Of a DNA stretch of 51,565 nucleotides, positions 10,301-16,804 are shown in pieces. Under the pieces are notes generated by a model. That model did not search any database. It saw only the letters and a list, made by a program, of their open reading frames with translations, and had not been told where the DNA came from. Position numbers and translations under genes: made by a program. Origin of the DNA: Frigidibacter sp. SD6-1 (GTDB lineage Bacteria > Pseudomonadota > Alphaproteobacteria > Rhodobacterales > Rhodobacteraceae); the NCBI RefSeq assembly GCF_030143255.1, contig NZ_JARJNR010000014.1, positions 1 through 51,565 of the forward strand, in the 5' to 3' direction. The first letter of the stretch is position 1. Each line of letters opens with the position of its first letter.

Positions 10301-11015
10301 TCGCGACGGCGGTTGACCCCTGGTAGTTCAATGCCTTGAGGTGGGCGCAGATCTCTTCCGGTCGTTCGCCGATATCGCGCTTCAGCCCCATCGCCGCCGC
10401 AAAGCGCTGGGTCACCGGCCAAGCCTCGGTCGGAGAGAGAAGCATATGCTGCATCATCAGCATGGCGCGCAGCAGATCGCCCTCGGTCCCGCCAAAGGCG
10501 CGCGCGATCGCCAACGCCGTGTCGCGGGTCATGCCTTGCGGCGGCATTTCCTCGTCTGGAATGGTCTTGTCGGTGATCAGAGTGTTCTGGAGCGCAAAGT
10601 AGATTTGCCGCTGCGCAAGCGGGTAGCTTCTGAACGCATCGTTCCAATCGTTGCGACCGGCATGTGCAACTGCGGCCAGATGCAGCGCCCGCAGATAGCG
10701 AACGGTGAGGGCAATATCCTCCCCGGCGCTGCGGTACAGGAACAGATTCCGCCCCGTGACTTCGGCGGGCTTGTGGATGACCTGGACCTGGTAGCCCCAC
10801 TTGGCAAAGGACTGGTCCGTCTGTTTCGCCAGCGCCTCGACACCCGCTTCGCCTTCCCCGGTCAGCACATAGCGCAGAAGGCCTTCGCCCACCTCGGGCT
10901 TTGTCTTTGATGCCAGCGCAAGGTCCGCCGCAATCACTCGATGCGCTGGGGAGAGGTTCTGCTGCCCGCCGACATCATCATTCCCACTGCCCAGAAGCCT
11001 TGAAAGCCAGCCCAT
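7392..11015 (-). CDS. yehI: DUF4132 domain protein, YehI/MolR-like
   Basis: A 1207-residue protein and first gene of the operon. The C-terminal part holds the DUF4132 region (LGLDETGRLELP through SAHLKDHEVQPLFAQFGR). Two HEAT-like blocks earlier in the protein resemble each other (GAEAALQARLEVEKAGAVRR and GAEAALRNRLKVEKTEAVRA). E. coli MolR, the founding relative, carries a WGR domain, but no WGR motif is visible here. ATG 11015 (MGWLSRLLG) is preferred to ATG 11150 because the coding character begins there. Likely a large scaffold; function unknown. A separate small WGR protein lies at 26156-26416. Confidence 0.85.
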   Translation of the reverse strand: MGWLSRLLGSGNDDVGGQQNLSPAHRVIAADLALASKTKPEVGEGLLRYVLTGEGEAGVEALAKQTDQSFAKWGYQVQVIHKPAEVTGRNLFLYRSAGEDIALTVRYLRALHLAAVAHAGRNDWNDAFRSYPLAQRQIYFALQNTLITDKTIPDEEMPPQGMTRDTALAIARAFGGTEGDLLRAMLMMQHMLLSPTEAWPVTQRFAAAMGLKRDIGERPEEICAHLKALNYQGSTAVAMMRAIEQMDHPNYTAFIGDELVVGDKDIRKRAQGTLASLPVATRERLVIERLDHSDPKVREELATWLAGLGSLGAEAALQARLEVEKAGAVRRVIEAYFAGKSMQATATEADDDTGYTAIGGTRIAIPPMQDFAPGTRPVFGAAERAELVALIEADNARRQARYEEWMRRDMKWKPSVPTMIEAEQADYLIATLNGQTLNPRPPYSSDFAHLMREAGSKWYRRQLLRLPQETGLREFARRSLEYMSFYDNESAPLQAYLQAPNMDLRRIDQLMIELKPDWPKGKTLATLIGTNDRYSREDRSREFAREGVWPMVAANLHVIEDAFSTAPKVFRNQSRRNSILWLGVLPATPQRFLAPLLAIATSPKRESRAEARALLADAPGIDAHLIDLLQDSKADTRRIAAEWLGERRAAGAEAALRNRLKVEKTEAVRAAMITALARAGADIAAYAGPAALLAEAQAGMKGAGAPPPAWLGLDRLGALRWRDGSPVPDVVLHWWIRLAIKLKQPGGNGMLALYLDQLHPEDAAALGRLIFDAWVAESLVTVVETNPWMGPREVLHNESSETKGLLALARAVPSSHAAAKTRWYLKTHGPQTSQTSALLELLAAKADPPSLQVVLSAANRLKQKGVQKLAGELVARIAEDNDWTLDQLADRSVPTLGLDETGRLELPCGEDRKPYVARLSEALELVLFNPDGRPVKALPAGEDEATVESKASFADAKKTLTQVVSIQRERLFDAMCSGRVWSAAEWLGDILGHPVLRKACEQLVWLGVDAEGNTPSAFRPTPEGDFIGVDDAAVDPSAFAGIRLAHTMLVGPTADKEWSAHLKDHEVQPLFAQFGRATPGPVAVDAESIADRNGWVTDTFTVRGLAKKLAYDRGAAEDGGHFGHYLRRFPVAGLIATINFSGNCLPEENVTAVIYDLRFARDRDGKPGGEVPPSKVPPVLLAECWHDYHVAASKGAFDPEWERRSPW

Positions 11016-11329
11016 ACCAGAAAAACCCCTCAAGTTGTCCCGCCACTCGTTTCCGCTACCGAGACAATAAGGCGCCTGTTTGACGAGAGTGCGGCAGGTT
11101 GGCGACCTGGCGTCCTGCAGCGCGCTGCCGGCCACCTGTCTGCCCAGCAATCTATCTGGCCACTATAGCCACTATCGAGTCATGTTTGCTTCTCGGGCAG
11201 GAGCAGAGTTCGAAATGAACGTCTGCTTTCCGCCCTTCACGTCAGCCAGAGTAAGAGGAGTGCCGGTTTCCCGGTGACGGGTCGAGGGCTGGGAGAGTGG
11301 CTCCCGGCGCCCGTCGCGGGAGATCGCTG
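11016..11329. promoter_or_regulatory. Divergent intergenic region, yeh-like operon / DUF932
   Basis: A gap of 314 bp between divergent genes, so it should hold both promoters. It is less GC-rich than its flanks around 11150-11190 and contains a small direct repeat CCACTAT (twice within 20 bp, near 11160-11175). The last 40 bases before the DUF932 start resemble the leader of the gene at 13207. I cannot assign -35/-10 boxes with confidence. Confidence 0.4.
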
Positions 11330-12529
11330 ATGGGCATTGTGGAAGTTCTGGATCCGGTCGCACCGGCGCGGGCGGGTGGCTGGAAGGTGGATGTGAGCCG
11401 GGGGGAGCGGAACGGGCGGGTGTCGTCCGAATGGTTCAACCGGCCCGATGACGAGCGGTATCTGTCGCTCGACGATCTCTGGGCATCGGTGAAGGGTCGG
11501 TCGGAGCGCAGCCGCAGCCGTGTGGTGCAGACGGCGGATATCCGGGTCGAGGCCGCGCGCGACAACCCCGAGCGGTTGCACCTGATGCTGCCGAAGGCAC
11601 ATGAACCGGTGGCACCCACGCACTGGGCCTTCGGCCAGCTTGCAAGCATCGTCGGCGCGCCGGCGTCCTACCTGCGGCAGCTGCCTGCGCCGCTGGCGGG
11701 GATCAACCTGCAATACGGCCTGACCAATCACCGCGCCGAGCAGGTGAAAACCTTCGAGACGGAAGACGGCCGCACCGAACTGCGCGCGGTGACCGGCCCC
11801 GACTATGGCCGCATTCATGACCACGAGTTGGTCGAGGCGGTGCAGCGCATCGCGGGCAATGGCACGGGCGACACGCGCTGGAAGGTGCCCGGAGTGCTCG
11901 ACTGGTCGACCGGGGTCTACAACCCCGATGTCGAGATCAGCCGCGACACGACCACGCTCTATGCCTCGGACCGCGACGTCTTCCTGTTCCTTGTCGACGA
12001 TCACAACCCGATCGAGGCGGGCCGCCTGCCGGATGGCTCCCCCGATCTCTACTTCCGGGGCTTCTACTGCTGGAACTCCGAGGTGGGTGCGAAGACCCTA
12101 GGGATGGCGAGCTTCTACCTGCGGGCGGTGTGCCAGAACCGCAACCTCTGGGGCGTCGAGGATTTCCAGGAGATCACCATCCGCCACTCGAAATACGCGG
12201 CCTCGCGCTTTGCCCACGAGGCGGCACCGGCGCTGACGCGCTTTGCCAATTCCTCGCCGCAGGGGTTCGTGAACGGCATCAAGGCCGCGCGGCAGCAGAT
12301 CGTCGCGCGAACGGACGAGGACCGGGATGAGTTCCTGCGCAAGCGCGGCTTCTCGAAGGCGGAGTCAGGCAAGATCATCGAGAAGGTGCTAATGGAAGAG
12401 GGCCGCCCGCCCGAAAGCATCTTCGATTTCGTGCAGGGCATCACGCGGCTTGCGCGCGACAAGACCCAGCAGGACGCCCGCCTCGACATGGAAGGGCGCG
12501 CCAAGAAGCTCCTCGACCGGGTCGGCTGA
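11330..12529 (+). CDS. DUF932 domain protein (phage/plasmid type)
   Basis: A 399-residue protein of the phage/plasmid-like DUF932 family, typified here by GRVSSEWFNRPDDERYLSL near the N-terminus, HWAFGQLASIVGAPASYLRQ in the middle and LYFRGFYCWNSEVGAKTLGM toward the C-terminus. Such genes are nearly always found on mobile replicons beside radC and ssb. Their molecular role is unsettled. ATG 11330 is chosen over 11297 because it follows a GGGAG-like ribosome binding site and matches the family start. A strong terminator follows, so it is transcribed apart from radC. Confidence 0.85.
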   Translation: MGIVEVLDPVAPARAGGWKVDVSRGERNGRVSSEWFNRPDDERYLSLDDLWASVKGRSERSRSRVVQTADIRVEAARDNPERLHLMLPKAHEPVAPTHWAFGQLASIVGAPASYLRQLPAPLAGINLQYGLTNHRAEQVKTFETEDGRTELRAVTGPDYGRIHDHELVEAVQRIAGNGTGDTRWKVPGVLDWSTGVYNPDVEISRDTTTLYASDRDVFLFLVDDHNPIEAGRLPDGSPDLYFRGFYCWNSEVGAKTLGMASFYLRAVCQNRNLWGVEDFQEITIRHSKYAASRFAHEAAPALTRFANSSPQGFVNGIKAARQQIVARTDEDRDEFLRKRGFSKAESGKIIEKVLMEEGRPPESIFDFVQGITRLARDKTQQDARLDMEGRAKKLLDRVG

Positions 12530-12544
12530 CGCTTGGTCCAACAA

Positions 12545-12579
12545 CGCGACCGCCCTCGCGCGCGGCGGTCGCGCTTTTT
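12545..12579 (+). terminator. Strong Rho-independent terminator after DUF932
   Basis: CGCGACCGCC (12545-12554) pairs perfectly over 10 bp with GGCGGTCGCG (12564-12573) and is followed by CTTTTT. This is the clearest intrinsic terminator in the window. Confidence 0.9.
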
Positions 12580-12655
12580 CCTTCCACTTGCACGCCACCG
12601 GCCCCGCCATGAGAGGGCAGGGGGCTTTGGCCGGCGCATTTCAGCGAGAACCTTC

Positions 12656-13096
12656 ATGACCCCCCAGGAAGAAACCGTCATCCTCGAGGCCCGCGACATC
12701 CTCAGCCGATACCTCAGCCAGAACCCGATCATCGGCAGCTGGCAGGCGCTGATGGACTATTGCGCGCTCACCGTCCGCGGCCCCATCGAGCGCTTCCATG
12801 TTCTCTATCTCGACCGCAAGAACCGCATCATCTCCGATGAGCTTCTCTCGACTGGCACCGTCGATCACGTCCCCGTCTATCCGCGCGAGGTGATCAAGCG
12901 AGCGCTGATGCTGAACGCCAGCGCCCTGATCCTGATCCACAACCACCCCTCGGGCGATCCGACGCCGTCGGAGGCCGATCTCAGCATGACCAAGGAGATC
13001 CAGAAGGGCTGCAAGTACCTCGGCCTGACGTTGCACGACCACATCATCGTCGGGGCCGGGACCGAGCTGAGCCTGAGGGCCCTCGGCAAGCTCTGA
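12656..13096 (+). CDS. radC: RadC family JAB/MPN-domain protein
   Basis: A 146-residue RadC-type protein consisting essentially of the JAB/MPN domain. The metal site is intact: H95-x-H97 followed by PSGDPTPSEAD, with D108. The usual N-terminal helix-hairpin-helix of chromosomal RadC is missing, as is typical of the short plasmid and prophage versions. The ATG at 12656 (MTPQEETVIL) is preferred to an upstream ATG at 12533, which would run through the terminator region. Despite its historical name, a DNA repair role is not established. In mobile elements it travels with DUF932 and ssb. Confidence 0.92.
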   Translation: MTPQEETVILEARDILSRYLSQNPIIGSWQALMDYCALTVRGPIERFHVLYLDRKNRIISDELLSTGTVDHVPVYPREVIKRALMLNASALILIHNHPSGDPTPSEADLSMTKEIQKGCKYLGLTLHDHIIVGAGTELSLRALGKL

Positions 13097-13114
13097 GGGC
13101 CCATCGGACCCGTC

Positions 13115-13148
13115 ACCGCCGCCCCTTCGAGGAAGAGGGCGGCGGTTT
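13115..13148 (+). terminator. Rho-independent terminator after radC
   Basis: ACCGCCGCCC (13115-13124) pairs over 10 bp with GGGCGGCGGT (13137-13146), followed by a short T run (TTTGGTCTTT). Confidence 0.8.
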
Positions 13149-13206
13149 GGTCTTTGACGGCTTGAAGCGTGGAGAGCGGCTTCCCGCGCCGTCGGAGATC
13201 TCCCCC

Positions 13207-13725
13207 ATGTTCGACTTGCCCCTTCCGGTCCACCCGAGCACCGCCCCGCAGGGCTTCGCGCCGGTCTTCGCTGTCGGCGACACTGACCTCAGTCATCCCT
13301 TCGCGCTGACCCTGTCGCGCCGCGCGCCGGCCGATCTGATGTCGGGCTGCGCCGCGCCCCTAGTGCTCGCCCGCTTCGCGACGCTGGCCGAGGCCATGCA
13401 GGGCGCGATCGACCATGCCGAGGGCATCGACCCGGAGGCTGCATCCCAGCTTCTGGCGATCCTCGATCGCGACGAACGCCTTGTGCTGGCCGGGGCCGCC
13501 AGCGACCACGCTGTCGCCTGGTGCCACCCGGTGACGAGCGCGGCCGAAGCGCGGGGCGTCGTGACCGAGGCGAGCCAGCTGCGCGCGCAGGCGGACCGCG
13601 CTGCTGGCTGGGGCGAGCCCGATCAGGCGAGACGGCTGCGCCACCGCGCCGATCTCCTGGACGGGCGTCTCGTCGACCCGCTCTGGCGCGCCTTCGCTGC
13701 CCGGGCGTTGCAGTTCGCTGCGTGA
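13207..13725 (+). CDS. Uncharacterised accessory protein, 172 aa
   Basis: A helical, Ala-rich protein of 172 residues with no signal peptide or membrane segment. It contains a central EASQLRAQADRAAGWGEPDQ stretch and ends ARALQFAA. I do not recognise a named domain. It has its own leader, similar to that of the DUF932 gene, and lies among small genes that typically accompany DUF932/RadC on alphaproteobacterial replicons. ATG 13207 is preferred to 13147 because the latter begins inside the upstream terminator. Cytoplasmic; function unknown. Confidence 0.7.
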   Translation: MFDLPLPVHPSTAPQGFAPVFAVGDTDLSHPFALTLSRRAPADLMSGCAAPLVLARFATLAEAMQGAIDHAEGIDPEAASQLLAILDRDERLVLAGAASDHAVAWCHPVTSAAEARGVVTEASQLRAQADRAAGWGEPDQARRLRHRADLLDGRLVDPLWRAFAARALQFAA

Positions 13726-13827
13726 GGCCCGAGAGGCAGAGAGTGGCAGGGGGGAATTGGAGCTTGTCCGGGGGAGAGAGATCGCCCGTCCCGGCTCCGA
13801 TCCCTTCCCCCCAACCGGAGACACCCA

Positions 13828-14319
13828 ATGACCCTGACTGAACCCACCCTCGCGCCGCCGATGGCACCACCGACCGTCGACATGGGCCAGATCTTCGCGG
13901 CGCATGCCGAACGCGCGGCCCGGATCGAAGCGCTGCGCCCAGGCAACAAGGACCGCCTCTTCGATGGCCTGATGGCTGCCGGTATCACCCATGTCACTTT
14001 GACCTTCGACGGGGCCGGGGACAGCGGCCAGATCGAGAGCATCGGCGCATGGTCCGGTGAGATCGCCGTCGATTTCCCCGCGACCGAGATCGAATACGCG
14101 GCGCTGACCTGGGACGACCCCGAGGTCGAGATGCGGCAGCTCTCGCTGGAGGATGTCGTCGAGCAGCTGGCCTACGATTTCCTCTCCGACACCCATGGCG
14201 GTTGGGAAAACAATGACGGCGCCTGGGGCGAGTTCTGCTTCGACGCTGCCGCCCGCTGCATCCATCTCGAGTTCAACGAACGGTTCACGTCGTCCGAACT
14301 CTACACCCATGATTTCTGA
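13828..14319 (+). CDS. DUF6878 family protein
   Basis: A 163-residue acidic protein matching what I know as DUF6878. It carries ITHVTLTFDGAGDSGQIESI in the middle, then LAYDFLSDTHGGWENNDGAW and an ending LEFNERFTSSELYTHDF. It is probably cytoplasmic with a compact alpha/beta fold. A GGAG ribosome binding site precedes ATG 13828. The next gene begins 10 bp after its stop, so they likely form a transcription unit. Function unknown; the family is typical of alphaproteobacterial plasmids and integrative elements. Confidence 0.75.
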   Translation: MTLTEPTLAPPMAPPTVDMGQIFAAHAERAARIEALRPGNKDRLFDGLMAAGITHVTLTFDGAGDSGQIESIGAWSGEIAVDFPATEIEYAALTWDDPEVEMRQLSLEDVVEQLAYDFLSDTHGGWENNDGAWGEFCFDAAARCIHLEFNERFTSSELYTHDF

Positions 14320-14329
14320 GGGGGCGGCG

Positions 14330-14707
14330 ATGGCACATCCATACCACCACGCCCTGTCCTCGGTGAAGAAATGGGGCGGCACGGTCGACTGCTACATGGC
14401 CGTGCATACTTGGTTCGACCAGAGCAAGGAGATCACTGCTGACTTCCGGCACCGGGCGCTGCGCCACCATGCCGAGGGCATCTTCATGGCCGAGAGGATT
14501 TTCGGCCCGACCCTCACGCTCTCGACCGGACGTGTCATCCCGACCCGCTGGGTCGGCGAACAGCATGTGAAGGAAGACCTCGGCTTCATCCCGAGCTTTG
14601 CTGACTGGGTGAAGGCCATCCGACCCGAGCCATGGATGGGCCGGGCCGAGCGGATCGAGGCACTGGTCGATCCGCATCTCGCCTCGCCCGTGGTCGAGGT
14701 CAGCTGA
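14330..14707 (+). CDS. Uncharacterised 125-aa protein (DUF6915-like)
   Basis: Starts MAHPYHHALSSVKKWGG and includes CYMAVHTWFDQSKEITADFR and ALRHHAEGIFMAERIFGP. The conserved His pairs and the repeated Lys-Trp/Asp-Trp pattern resemble a small mobile-element family (I believe DUF6915), but I hold the name loosely. It starts 10 bp after the DUF6878 stop behind GGGGGCG, and its stop is followed one base later by the next start. Co-transcription is therefore likely. No membrane segment. Confidence 0.7.
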   Translation: MAHPYHHALSSVKKWGGTVDCYMAVHTWFDQSKEITADFRHRALRHHAEGIFMAERIFGPTLTLSTGRVIPTRWVGEQHVKEDLGFIPSFADWVKAIRPEPWMGRAERIEALVDPHLASPVVEVS

Positions 14708-14708
14708 C

Positions 14709-14906
14709 ATGACTGATCCCGCATACTTGCGCCTCGGTCTGCCGGTGACCGCTTCGCCTTACGCCGTCCTGCGCGCAGCGGTCCGGGCGCTTCATCCCGA
14801 CACGCGCGCCGTGCGCGGCTTCCGGACGTCGCGCAAGCGCTTCTACCAGCAGATGCTCTGCGCCCATGCCGCGCGACAGGCGGCGGGCGACCAGCCAAAC
14901 GGCTGA
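14709..14906 (+). CDS. Small basic protein, 65 aa
   Basis: A 65-residue Arg- and Ala-rich protein (LRAAVRALHPDTRAVRGF, then RKRFYQQMLCAHAARQ). Its pI should be high, which would fit nucleic-acid binding. The ATG follows the previous stop by one base, so translation is probably coupled. No family recognised. A hairpin at 14941-14958 ends the unit. Confidence 0.6.
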   Translation: MTDPAYLRLGLPVTASPYAVLRAAVRALHPDTRAVRGFRTSRKRFYQQMLCAHAARQAAGDQPNG

Positions 14907-14940
14907 TTACCCCCAACCACCCCTTCATGCCAACACAACG

Positions 14941-14958
14941 CCCGGCCTCTCGGCCGGG
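14941..14958 (+). terminator. Hairpin terminator between small genes
   Basis: CCCGGCC and GGCCGGG form a perfect 7-bp stem with a TCTC loop, followed by TCTTCCCC. It separates the 13828-14906 unit from the gene at 14982. Confidence 0.65.
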
Positions 14959-14981
14959 TCTTCCCCATTCAGGAGGTCCCC

Positions 14982-15401
14982 ATGGCGGATTACTTCATCC
15001 ATTTCTCGTGCCTGCTCGACGTCGGCAGCCCAGGCAAGGCGGCCCGCGCGCTCGCTCTGTTCCAGGAACAGCGTGCTGCGGATCAGGACGCTGACGACCC
15101 GGAGGTCGCGGGCTTCGATCTCGTGCGCCAGGACGCGCCCGAGGGCAGCACGCTCTGGATCCACGACGACGCGCACGGCGATGTCGAGGCGCTCATCCGC
15201 TTCGTGCTGCGTCTCGCCGAAGACCTCGACCTCACCGGTCTCTGGGGCTTCCAATACGCCCTGACGTGCTCCCGGCCCCGCTTCGACGCCTTCGGCGGCG
15301 GCGCGCATGTCATCGACCTCGGCGCGCGCAAATCCGTCGGCTGGACGAGCACGCACGAATGGTTGGCCGGCGCTCTCAACGGGGAGGACGTCGATGCCTG
15401 A
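14982..15401 (+). CDS. Uncharacterised acidic protein, 139 aa
   Basis: An acidic protein starting MADYFIHFSCLLDVGSPGKA, with repeated aromatic and acidic patches (GSTLWIHDDAHGDVEALIR) and an ending WLAGALNGEDVDA. An AGGAGG-type ribosome binding site sits just upstream of ATG 14982. The last 8 bases overlap the next gene. Its negative charge and its position among plasmid establishment-type genes make a DNA-mimic or anti-defence role conceivable, but nothing in the sequence proves it. Confidence 0.65.
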   Translation: MADYFIHFSCLLDVGSPGKAARALALFQEQRAADQDADDPEVAGFDLVRQDAPEGSTLWIHDDAHGDVEALIRFVLRLAEDLDLTGLWGFQYALTCSRPRFDAFGGGAHVIDLGARKSVGWTSTHEWLAGALNGEDVDA

Positions 15402-16038
15402 GGTAATCTGCACCACCGTCTACCAGTTCCCCGAACTCTCGGATGCCGCCAAGGAAAAGGCGCGCAGCTGGTATCGCGAGCTTGGTCCCCATGACGATTG
15501 GTGGGACGCGGTCTATGAGGATTTCGAACGCATCTGCGAAATCCTCGGCATTCGCCTGAAGACGACTACCGTCCGACTGATGGGCGGCGGGACGCGGGCC
15601 AAGCCCTGCATCTGGTTCTCCGGGTTCTGCAGCCAAGGCGACGGAGCCTGCTTCGAGGGCTACTGGTCCCACGCCAAGGGCGCGGCCGCGCGCATTCGGG
15701 ACTACGCTCCCACGGACGCGACGCTGCATGGCATCGCCGACCGGCTGCAGGCCATCCAGCGGCGGAACTTCTACCAGCTCGCAGCCGAGGTCAGCCATCG
15801 CGGGCGTTACTACCATGAATACACGATGTCCGTTGACGTCACGCGCGACAGTCCGACCTGGCAGCCGCCCACGGAGGAAGCTGAGGAGATCGTGACCGAC
15901 GCGCTGCGTGATCTGGCCCGCTGGCTCTATCGCCAGCTTGAGGCTGAATACGACCACCTGACCTCGGACGAGGCTATCGAAGAAGGGATCATCGTCAATG
16001 AATACACCTTCACCGAAGCCGGGCGGCGGTTCGGGTGA
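15394..16038 (+). CDS. Uncharacterised 214-aa protein
   Basis: Overlaps the previous gene by 8 bases. Starts MPEVICTTVYQFPELSDAAK and continues KARSWYRELGPHDDWWDAVY, giving an aromatic-rich N-terminal half. A central segment reads GACFEGYWSHAKGAAARIRD. The C-terminal helix EAEEIVTDALRDLARWLYRQ is amphipathic. Database entries I recall label similar proteins as 'antitoxin of toxin-antitoxin stability system', but no toxin partner is adjacent and I would not rely on that name. Cytoplasmic. Confidence 0.65.
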   Translation: MPEVICTTVYQFPELSDAAKEKARSWYRELGPHDDWWDAVYEDFERICEILGIRLKTTTVRLMGGGTRAKPCIWFSGFCSQGDGACFEGYWSHAKGAAARIRDYAPTDATLHGIADRLQAIQRRNFYQLAAEVSHRGRYYHEYTMSVDVTRDSPTWQPPTEEAEEIVTDALRDLARWLYRQLEAEYDHLTSDEAIEEGIIVNEYTFTEAGRRFG

Positions 16039-16056
16039 GGGCGCACGGTTGAAAAC

Positions 16057-16084
16057 TGTCAGAAAAACGCATATTTTTCTGACA
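16057..16084 (+). promoter_or_regulatory. Perfect inverted repeat at the DUF6088 promoter
   Basis: Arms TGTCAGAAAAA (16057-16067) and TTTTTCTGACA (16074-16084) match over 11 bp with a 6-bp spacer CGCATA. The right arm ends exactly where the AAAGGAG ribosome binding site of the DUF6088 gene begins. A repressor bound here would block both promoter and ribosome access. AbiEi-type proteins are known to bind such repeats and repress their own promoters, so the DUF6088 protein is the first candidate. Confidence 0.75.
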
Positions 16085-16094
16085 AAGGAGCATC

Positions 16095-16688
16095 ATGGAG
16101 CGCATGGCCGAGAGCATTATGAATGTCGCGACGACGTTGCCGGAGGGGGTGCCCTTGGCAGCGAAGGGGCTCTTGCACCTTGGCTCGCGCGCGGCGGTCG
16201 ATCAGACGCTGTCGCGTCTGGCCGCGCGCGGCGAGTTGATCCGTGCGGGACGCGGCATCTACATGCGCCCGGTCCAGACACGTTTTGGTCCGCGCGGTCC
16301 GTCCGCTGAACAGGCGATCGAGGCTCTGGCGGTGCAGCGGGGCGAAACGATCGTCCCGAGCGGGGCTGTTGCAGCAAACGCTCTGGGCCTCACGACACAG
16401 GTGCCGGTCAAGTCGGTTTACCTCACCTCGGGGCGAAGCCGCGTGCTGAACCTTGGCCGCCAAGCTGTCGAACTGCGTCATGCGCCGCGTTGGCAGTTGG
16501 CCCTTGGGAACAAGATATCCGGCCAGGTTGTCCGCGCTCTGGCATGGCTCGGGCCAGATGAGGCTCCCAATGCCTTGCAAATCCTGCGATCCAAGCTCAC
16601 GGAGATCGCAAGGATTGAACTGATGTCCGCCGCGCCGCAGTTTCCAACCTGGCTGGCACGATTGGTCGCAGAGATGGTCCATAGCTGA
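16095..16688 (+). CDS. DUF6088 family protein (AbiEi-like regulator)
   Basis: A 197-residue protein. An N-terminal winged-helix-like segment (AKGLLHLGSRAAVDQTLSRL, then GELIRAGRGIYMRP) is followed by a mixed domain with VPSGAVAANALGLTTQVPVK. This is the layout of DUF6088, a relative of AbiEi antitoxins. Such genes normally pair with an AbiEii-type nucleotidyltransferase. Here an abiEii gene lies convergently downstream but overlaps its own abiEi on the other side, so this gene may be a second or orphan antitoxin. AAAGGAG lies 4 bases before ATG 16095. Confidence 0.8.
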   Translation: MERMAESIMNVATTLPEGVPLAAKGLLHLGSRAAVDQTLSRLAARGELIRAGRGIYMRPVQTRFGPRGPSAEQAIEALAVQRGETIVPSGAVAANALGLTTQVPVKSVYLTSGRSRVLNLGRQAVELRHAPRWQLALGNKISGQVVRALAWLGPDEAPNALQILRSKLTEIARIELMSAAPQFPTWLARLVAEMVHS

Positions 16689-16804
16689 GGCGTCAGTGCG
16701 CCTGAGCGCTTTGCCTGTTGCCCATCCCGAGGCGGGAGGCAAACTCTAGACAGTCGACCCAAGGGGCCAATGCTCACCCGCCTCGCGAGGGTGCGGTGCA
16801 CGGT

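Noticed and set aside
13207-16038. Calling the small genes a toxin-antitoxin array
   Set aside because: One product recalls a database name mentioning antitoxin, but no toxin partner or paired overlap is present, so they are left uncharacterised.
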